Assembly (NCBI GenBank): GCA_008360955.1
Contig: LUCM01003402.1
Span: 305,267 to 369,266, forward strand
Source: Fasciolopsis buskii
Lineage: Eukaryota > Platyhelminthes > Trematoda > Plagiorchiida > Fasciolidae
Direction: 5' to 3'
DNA length: 64,000 bases
Both the position numbers and the translations under genes were made by a program. The notes beneath the pieces were generated by a model that was given only the letters and a program-made list of their open reading frames with translations, had not been told where the DNA came from and ran no database searches. This document shows, piece after piece, positions 57,306 to 64,000 of the stretch (positions within the stretch are counted from its first letter, which is position 1; each line of letters starts with the position of its first letter).

Positions 57306-57447
57306 GCACCAACTTACTCAAGAACACATTCCACTTTCCGATATATCAGCTCTTTGGCTACTGATAGGAAGGCGCAGTTTCTTCACTGGTTTGTCTGCAT
57401 CGCGTGTTATTCAAGTTACGCCAACGAAATCCTTTCACTTGCAAAAG
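57306..57447 (+). CDS. candidate exon 2 of a three-exon chain
   Basis: The acceptor GCAAACTTCTCTCAG ends at 57305 and the donor AAAAG|GTACGG starts at 57448, both good. In the frame entered in phase 2 it codes 47 residues (H-Q-L-T-Q-E-H-I-P-L-S-D-I-S-A-L-W-L-L-I, ending K-S-F-H-L-Q-K) and leaves phase 0. A competing open frame is Cys/Tyr-rich and belongs to a longer read-through frame (57261-57692), more likely the shadow. Family not recognised. Confidence 0.35.
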
Positions 57448-57899
57448 GTACGGTAGTAGTGAAAGTTTCGACAATTGACACGCAAGCAGTAGATGTGTGG
57501 CAGCCACGAAGCAAACGGAACGCTTGTCCGGAACAAATAGCATCCTATGACAGTCTGGTTAGAAGCATGACGGGTGGGTGGATCGATATTTCTGATAGAC
57601 ACCAATTTCATCCGATCAGTTTATCACCTGTTCTCCTGTATTCATCACAAGAATGTAAAACACATCAGCTTCACATTTCTCATTCAGAGTGACCCGTGCA
57701 GAGTAACAGTGGCTAATTTGCAATTTAACTTACTGTTCAAATTGGGATCGATAAATTTCTGTAGTTGTATCAAATTTCGAAGTCTCACGTTCATTCCATG
57801 CAACGGAACCATCTTGTCCCACAGCCCTTACAGGGGTTACTTTTAAAAACCGTTAATTATCTCCAGTCACATTTGCATGTATCTTTTCACATTTTTCAG

Positions 57900-57983
57900 T
57901 GTAAACCTGAATCTGGAAGATTTATCCTCTATGGCATGGTCCTTCCGGTCATGTCTTATAGTACCATTCACCTGCATCAATGA
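57900..57983 (+). CDS. candidate terminal exon of a three-exon chain
   Basis: The strong acceptor CTTTTCACATTTTTCAG ends at 57899. In phase 0, as left by the 57306-57447 candidate, it codes 27 residues (C-K-P-E-S-G-R-F-I-L-Y-G-M-V-L-P) and stops at TGA 57981-57983. Another frame is open slightly longer to a TAG. Which is used depends on the upstream phase. Confidence 0.3.
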   Translation, partial: CKPESGRFILYGMVLPVMSYSTIHLHQ

Positions 57984-58718
57984 TCATTATTTTTAGACAG
58001 AACCTCGAAGCAATCCTCCTCACCATTGTAATACTTAGTATTAACTTAATAAATGCTCCACACACAACCAAAGGGTGGATTATCAGCGCACCAAGCCGCT
58101 CTTTTTGACTGAATTTGTCAGTCACCAGCAACATATTTTAGGGTTCGAGCCAATCTGCCTGCAATAACATTCCCGTTCACAAGCATCCCCCATTTCGAAT
58201 TGTTCTTCATTCCATCCGTGATAAGCAAACATGTCGACCTAATGTTTTGAATCGGATCCTAGTTGGCCAAATCGGCATTACTAATATTAATATTAGTAAC
58301 TTTACTCGAAGTACAACGGTATTCGAATTGCAACGAATGCACTTAAAATGCATGTGAGTAGACTTAACTCACCTTAAAAGCAGAAGTTGGAACTCGCTAA
58401 ATGTCCATACCTGTAGGAATGATAGTCGAATTGACCATTCAATAAATGTATATTCGACATGAGGCTATTGGCTGCAGAAACAAAATGGGATTAACCATGG
58501 CCGAAGAGGATTAAACATGCTAATCCGCAAATAACTCGGAAATACAAAAGAAAATAATAAAACAAACCAGCTAACGGCTTCTGCAAGAAGGAAACAATGC
58601 CATCACGATTATTCATCGGTTCTGAGAGGAGCGAACTTGTTCGGACTTTCCGTGTTAAGAAGGTAGCACCATCAGGAGTGCGCAGAATGAAATAAATAAT
58701 AACAAATAGAAATGAACT
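57984..58718. other. non-coding stretch with a perfect palindrome
   Basis: A 22-nt perfect palindrome (TTACTAATATT and its complement) lies at 58278-58299. No gene seen. Confidence 0.5.
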
Positions 58719-58889
58719 ACCATTTTACTTCTTTTAATAATGAACAAACAATGTATATCATTTTTCAGGAAGGGAGCCGCTGTCAGCAGAGGGCTGCCAA
58801 GTGGAGAAGTTGACCGGTGGTGGAAGGATTCGAACCTAGGAACGTTGCCGCCAGATGCCACAGCCTAGTCCGTTTGATCGCCGCCGGGA
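58719..58889 (-). repeat. SINE family B, nearly full copy
   Basis: Read on the minus strand: head (GGCGGCGATCAAACGG...TAGGTTCGAATCCTTCCACCACCGG), body CAACTTCTCCACTTGGCAGCCCTCTGCTGAC, then CCCTTCCTGAAAAATGATATACATTGTTTGTTCATTA and an AAAAGAAGT tail. The B box GGTTCGAATCC is intact. Confidence 0.8.
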
Positions 58890-59660
58890 CTTGCATTTCC
58901 GAAGTTCAGCTAAGATGGGTTGATCAAGGTAATCGAACTCATGATAAAAAGGTCTATCAACGGCATTGTAAGACGGAAACTTACTCGTACAAGAACAAAA
59001 CAAAAGGCCATCGATGTTCCGCAATTTCGTCGCACCGGCTCGTCTGGATGAACAAAAAGCAGTTGCTTTCCTCATTCAGTTGATGCTTTCATTTCGTCCA
59101 TCTGTTTCATTTAGTTCGCCACAGTCCTTCACTGTTGTTAACTGGTAAACAGACATTCGGACACATAATTCGATGGAGGTAATACGAATTACGTAATACC
59201 GACTTGCGAAAAATCTGTGGAAAATTTGACGAGTTGGTCACCCATTTGGGAGGTACATCACGGTAACCCGACCCGTTATTTCTTTTGTTCACACAGTGAG
59301 CACTGTGCATGCAGCTAAAATCACACGGCCTTTTCGTCGCGATCAATCAACTGACCAGGTGCGCCAGTGTACAGGTCATTCTTGTAGTTGGTTGACAAAA
59401 GGCTCACAAATGGAATGATCTGGTGAAGTATATCAGTAGACATGTGATTGCTTTCAAAGCCCGTGCTGAGATAGATAACGTTCTTCGTTGTCATGTGCAA
59501 CAAGCTTCCATAGCCGAACATGATGTAAGCATTTTCGAAGTTTCGTGAGAGCTGAGCTTGGCGTTTAGATTGCAGACATGTCATCACCAGCCGAAGTGAC
59601 GATGTCAGTTCATCGGTTGATGATGGAAGTTTTGCGATTTAAGTGACAAGCTTAGAGCTT
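58890..59660. other. spacer between two SINE copies, minus frames only
   Basis: Minus frames at 59107-59346 and 59321-59587 are of chance length. The segment near 59570 (TTTAGATTGCAGACATGTCATCACC) resembles sequences at 21.2, 47.6 and 50.9 kb. Confidence 0.35.
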
Positions 59661-59837
59661 TCATCTTTTATCTTTCACTTCCTTTATTAATGAAACAACA
59701 GTATGCATCAATTTTCAGGAAGGGGGCGGCGGCCAGCAGAGGGCTGCCAAGTGGAGAAGTTGACCGGCAGTGGGAGGATTCGAACCTGCGAACTTCACAT
59801 CCAAACGCCCCCACCTTATCCGCCTGGTCATCGCCAG
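59661..59837 (-). repeat. SINE family B, best-preserved copy
   Basis: Read on the minus strand: GCTGGCGATGACCAGGCGGATAAGG (A-box region), GCAGGTTCGAATCC (perfect B box), CCCACTGCCGGTCAACTTCTCCACTTGGCAGCCCTCTGCTGG, CCCCCTTCCTGAAAATTGATGCATACTGTTGTTTCATTAATAAAGGAAGTGAAAG tail. It serves as the family reference in this window. Confidence 0.85.
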
Positions 59838-60404
59838 CTCACAAAACCATGGAAACTTCCTACTTCAACTATTGGACTCCACAATATTATGAATATTTGA
59901 ATATGACCTAAGCATTTCACTGCAAACGGTGGGCATTTACGAAATTGATCCCGTAAATTGTCAGATGAGGTTCAGCATTAATTTCCCGTGTGCTTCCGTA
60001 GAAAGTGGTCATTCCATTGTACTACTTATACTCTTAAACAACCAACCACGTGTCATGCATCCCTGTCCCAGGATTTAGCCTTGAAGAGTAACAAAAGAAG
60101 GACCTACGACAAACTGTCAGTGGTTTCACTATGTATGCACTATCCTGAGGATTCAAGCATGATTGCAATGACCAATGTCGAATACGGAGTGTTTCCCGTG
60201 GTTATTTAAACATCACCCATGGTTTTCAGCCTTCGTTCACTGTCTACAGCCTCTGTTCATTGTGCCCAAATCTCATAATAATTTGTCTACTAAGCGGTAC
60301 AAAAAGATAAAGATTTAAAATGTTGAAAAATTTAGCAATTTTACTGACAAAAATAATTTTTTTACGGATTCCTTTTTCGAGACAGCACTTTGAATAGTAG
60401 TTAC
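59838..60404. other. non-coding stretch, nothing recognised
   Basis: No gene or repeat named. Confidence 0.4.
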
Positions 60405-60577
60405 AGGATGCACCGCTAGAAAAGATGAAATGCTCCGAAATGCCCTATGGTAGGTAGCCTGAAGCTGTTGATATCGGTAAACTTCGATTGTGTTTTCTTC
60501 AGCTTTATTTAACAACTTTTCTTGATATTTAACCAGACAGGTTTTGATGATGAAACACAATTTTCGGAAGGCCACTT
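60405..60577 (-). CDS. candidate minus-strand exon, helical
   Basis: On the minus strand the acceptor TTTGTTCAACCTCATAG precedes 60577. A CCT|GTAACT donor follows 60405. The 173-nt block enters in phase 1 and leaves in phase 0. It codes 57 residues with a long amphipathic, coiled-coil-like run (L-V-K-Y-Q-E-K-L-L-N-K-A-E-E-N, then V-Y-R-Y-Q-Q-L-Q-A-T-Y). The frame stays open to a total of 100 codons. No partner exon was found nearby. Family unknown. Confidence 0.35.
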
Positions 60578-63429
60578 CTATGAGGTTGAACAAAGGCCAT
60601 ATCATGGTGGGTACCACAAGGAATTTCCCGGCTTCAGATGGACCGCATTAGCTCCGCGGTGAATCAGCTCATTGGTGAGAACAATAACAATTTCAATATT
60701 TGGTTGGCTTTCCTACGGTTTACTGGAAAACTGTTCGGGAAAATTACGAGGATGACATCCATAGACTAAAACACTAATGAATGATGCACAATCCAACGAG
60801 TTAACATCAGCCATCTTGCAAGAAAGGGGAGATCAAATGCGGGGTTTGGCCAATTGTTGATCACCTGCGTGAATGTGTGCACCATACACTGAAACCCGTT
60901 CCACCGACATACAGTCGAACTGTTTCCATACCTTCGTTGGTCAGCCAATGAGCGAAATCAACTCGTTTTTCTTTCACGTCCAGTCCATTTTGTCCTTTTG
61001 GTTGGGCGATCAATTTTTTCTAGTACAACTCTGCCCAACTGACAACCGGTCGATTGAGGATTCACGAATTGTTACGCCATGTACCTTAAAATCCCTTTTT
61101 CATTTTCACAATTGTCAGTCACCGTAGTGCATGAAGTCATGATCGGCAAAAATTTTCGAGAAGTGCCTCCACACCTCAGGACTTCTTCATGGCTCGATTT
61201 GGCAATGGCCCGGCATATTTTGATCTTTATTCTTAGAGTACGGGTAAACCAAATCAAACCATCTCCATTCCGAGCACAACGAACAATACGTCTTCTGTTT
61301 GTGTTAAACTTTGTATTACCGAGTCTTTTTACAATGCTTAAATCAGTCACTTTAGTCCAGAGTTCAGCATCTAACGAGTTCTCCGTTGTGAAAAAAACTA
61401 TCTAATATTGAATGACCGTGATGCTGTTTATTGGTCAAGCCCTCCAAGCTGGCAGGTAATAAAACACCAGTGAGAAACAGTAAGGAAACTTTGATTATAC
61501 GACGAATCAAGACTGTCCTTACGGTAATTCCTAAGCCCTGAGAAATCGAACAGTTGAAACGAAACACCGGTGGGTCACGTACCGCCTTTTTCGATTATCA
61601 TATAGTATCCATTTCTGATCAAATAAGAGCAAGGTTCGGATGTCATTACGTTTAACTTTGCCGCAGATTGCATAGCTTGTTACCAAAGTTAGACATGATG
61701 TGTGGATGACTGATGGTCATTATTTCGGAGCTTTCTGACGTGGTTACCACACGAATTTCCGTGTCATTCCCATTGACTTGATTCTATTGATTGTAAAATG
61801 TGCTATGTGTGGTCACTTGTAAAATACTGAAAACGACCTTGTTCGCTATTGTATGTTCTCGTGTCAAAACGGCGTATTTTTTGAGTATTGTGATGCATGA
61901 AGGCTAAAAACCATGACTACAGGCTAACATAATACGGCTGTATGTTAAAAACGATGTCCCATCGCTAAATAACCATGGGAACACTGCACTAACATTGTAC
62001 GTGTCCTGATCTCCTATTCGCAACTTTTGTCTGAACTATCAAATAAGCCACACAAGTTTCAATCTCTTGTTGTCTAGCCACTGAGCATTAAGCATTGTGA
62101 CTTTCTCGTATTCCTGTCTCACAAAGTAACTACAATAACACATTGTCCCTGAGTCGTTCTTTTTTGCGTCAAACCGTTTCAGGTGGAACTTATAACCACA
62201 TGTATTTTGATCACTATCTACACAGATAGGCAACAGAACACGTTCATTTCATCTGCGCTAAAATAAATCCAACCTAAGAGAATTTGAAACTGATAGGCAA
62301 AACAATGGTAGATTAAAAGACTAGTGAGAAGTTAAATGTAAACAAAACCCGTTCGTTTCGGGAAAATTAGAATGTTGCGTTGATATGAAGGTGAAGAATA
62401 GATGAGCCAGCGTATCTGTGATGAACTCGTCACATTGTTTTATTTACTCATTCCTTTCTCGTTTTCTGCTTCTCGCTGTTTCCTTTTTTCATGATTCCGG
62501 TAACACGTGATCTGTACAGGATTTTGTGCTCAATATGGGAAAATGTATTTTTAAAACTCCAATATCGTACGCTTTACATCTTGGACGGTTCGATCACTAT
62601 TCAGTCCAGTGCAAGGTGCACGAATGTGTTCAAATCCACAGGCTATAAAATAGAATAGGATGACGAAAGGGTGGTGATGTTAACCTATAGCGGATTAAAA
62701 ATACCAGCATGTACGTTTTTCTGATACAGCCTAATTTTCCATTGACATATGGAAGAGTTCAGTAGCCTTGCATTGTTTGACATCAATGTCTTAAAATAGT
62801 AAAATACCTGTTTCGACAAGAAGTCACCAGTCACCGATCAGTCTAGTCTGAAACTCGGTATCACCCATTCCCATGAACCGTGACGAGAATAGCAGAATCA
62901 GAATGTAAAGCAACCGTGTTTATTAGCCAAATATAAATGGTATATATCAGTTTCACATGGTGAGCACTCATTAACTGATCTGTCCGGTGCACACTTCGGT
63001 CCGTTGGTTTCAGTCGATTTCCAAATTTTGTTCCTCCCTAAGATTTATCGATTGCCATGGCCAACGCAATGTCACCGCAGCCGCTTTGACCCTTGACCTG
63101 ATTATTCGAAAGCCGATTCAGTACCCGTCATGCTTGAAGAATGCATGACTCAAAGTATAGTCTTTAGGTCATTTGACCATTACATCATCGGAAGATGATG
63201 AGGTAGGGCCGATAACGCGACGTCACGGTTTTCGAGTTTCCCTGCACACGTTTACGAAGTGATCATATAGTTAGTCTTTTATAAAGACGCTAACAATAGG
63301 CAAAATAGTTACACTTTGGGGCTGGCCTCCCTATGGGAATCTGTGTCCACTCAAAATTAGGAATAAGTTTTGTGATTTTGCCCACTGAACTACATGATCG
63401 ATATCTTTAGTTTTTTCAGACTATATTAC
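60578..63429. other. non-coding stretch, weak frames only
   Basis: Plus 61079-61405 (108 codons) and minus 61072-61350 (92 codons) overlap antisense and are of chance length. 61.9-62.0 kb has a faint match to a family A end (AAATAACCATGGGAACACTGC). No gene called. Confidence 0.4.
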
Positions 63430-64000
63430 ATTGCATTGTATAAACTTTTGCGCACATTAAATAATATCACATTTCAGTCAAAATATGCGAGGGTAAAAAT
63501 AAAATAAGGAAATAAAGAAATATAGAAAATAAAAATACGCTCATCACCTCGCAAAAAATACAAAAACTTATCAAGGAATAATCATAGCACATGACGATAC
63601 GTTGCTCAGGAATTCGGCTGAAACCTGGTTACTATTTGTCAAAATTCATGCTAAATGCGGGACAATGAAGTTCCTACAGATATTGATTCTGAACGGTATG
63701 GAACGAAAAGCGGATCGTGTAGAAATAGGCGAGTAACACTTTGAAAGATGGTTGTGAAGAGGATGCGTCGGAGCAGAAAAAATTTTTTGAGTAAATTTCT
63801 CACATGCTGATAAGTGTTGATCACATAGATTAAGGGACAATTCAGTTAGTGGTACGAAGGACACACGGATAGTAACTGATAGCCCCCGGCGAAGAATTTT
63901 AAAGTTTTTTAAAGAAAACCTGGAGATATAACTGGAGAACAGTAAAGAAGGATTGGAAAAACAGATTGGTATGCAAGTCGGGAGATGGTGCTTTGTTTCA
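63430..64000 (-). mobile_element. CR1-like LINE, third copy, running off the window
   Basis: Minus-strand copy: 3' UTR (TAAACTTTTGCGCACATTAAATAATATCAC, GAGGGTAAAAATAAAATAAGG), then the C-terminal coding block at 63646-63864. That block is closely similar, residue for residue, to the one at 22402-22620 (both contain S-F-V-P-L-T-E-L, L-C-D-Q-H-L-S-A-C-E-K-F and R-S-A-F-R-S-I-P). The upstream RT should lie beyond 64000. Confidence 0.85.

Noticed and set aside
61072..61405. Overlapping 108-codon plus and 92-codon minus frames
   Set aside because: Mirror-image openness without motifs suggests chance; no retroelement catalytic motif could be confirmed.

Overview
The window looks like a stretch of a large, repeat-rich, AT-leaning invertebrate genome. 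There are no bacterial operons, no ribosome-binding sites and no dense reading frames. Coding signal is confined to short blocks bounded by pyrimidine-rich AG acceptors and GT donors. The rest is dispersed tRNA-derived SINE-like repeats, decayed non-LTR and Ty3/gypsy retroelements, microsatellites and foldback elements. This fits a parasitic flatworm (digenean fluke) best. That is an inference from texture and repeat types, not from a diagnostic gene.

Gene content: the only reading frames too long for chance are two plus-strand exons at 14804-15531 and 18632-19432. They are joined by a phase-0 GT-AG intron and end in a TAG stop with an AATAAA at 20011. They encode the last ~508 residues of a very basic protein with Q-, N-, D/E- and R-rich low-complexity segments; I do not recognise the family. 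Weaker exons at 4526-4745, 6855-6943 and 10927-10986 can be chained to it in compatible phase, so the gene may span ~4.5-19.4 kb. Further plus-strand candidates are phase-compatible chains ending in stops at 34732-35270, 44033-45132 and 56832-57983, plus single possible exons. All of these are tentative, because single open frames of 60-150 codons are expected by chance here.

Repeats by region: 1.4-1.7 kb holds a minus-strand gypsy integrase C-terminus remnant, and a second one lies near 50.9 kb. 22.2-24.9 kb holds a minus-strand CR1/Jockey-like LINE with recognisable but broken reverse transcriptase. 5'-truncated relatives lie at 27.7-28.0 kb and from 63.4 kb to the window end, all in the same orientation. 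A foldback family whose arms each carry a tRNA-like sequence occurs complete at 2.9-3.4, 49.7-50.2 and 53.1-53.6 kb and as fragments elsewhere; its core lies in either orientation. A second tRNA-derived SINE family (7.4, 9.1, 42.9, 58.7, 59.7 kb) and a third (33.3, 35.7 kb) are also present. Two unrelated short foldbacks sit at 33.6 and 35.4 kb.

The picture is one probable lineage-restricted gene on the left, several doubtful exons, and a landscape built by retroposition and inverted-repeat elements. No CRISPR, rRNA, intact tRNA gene or intact transposon was seen.
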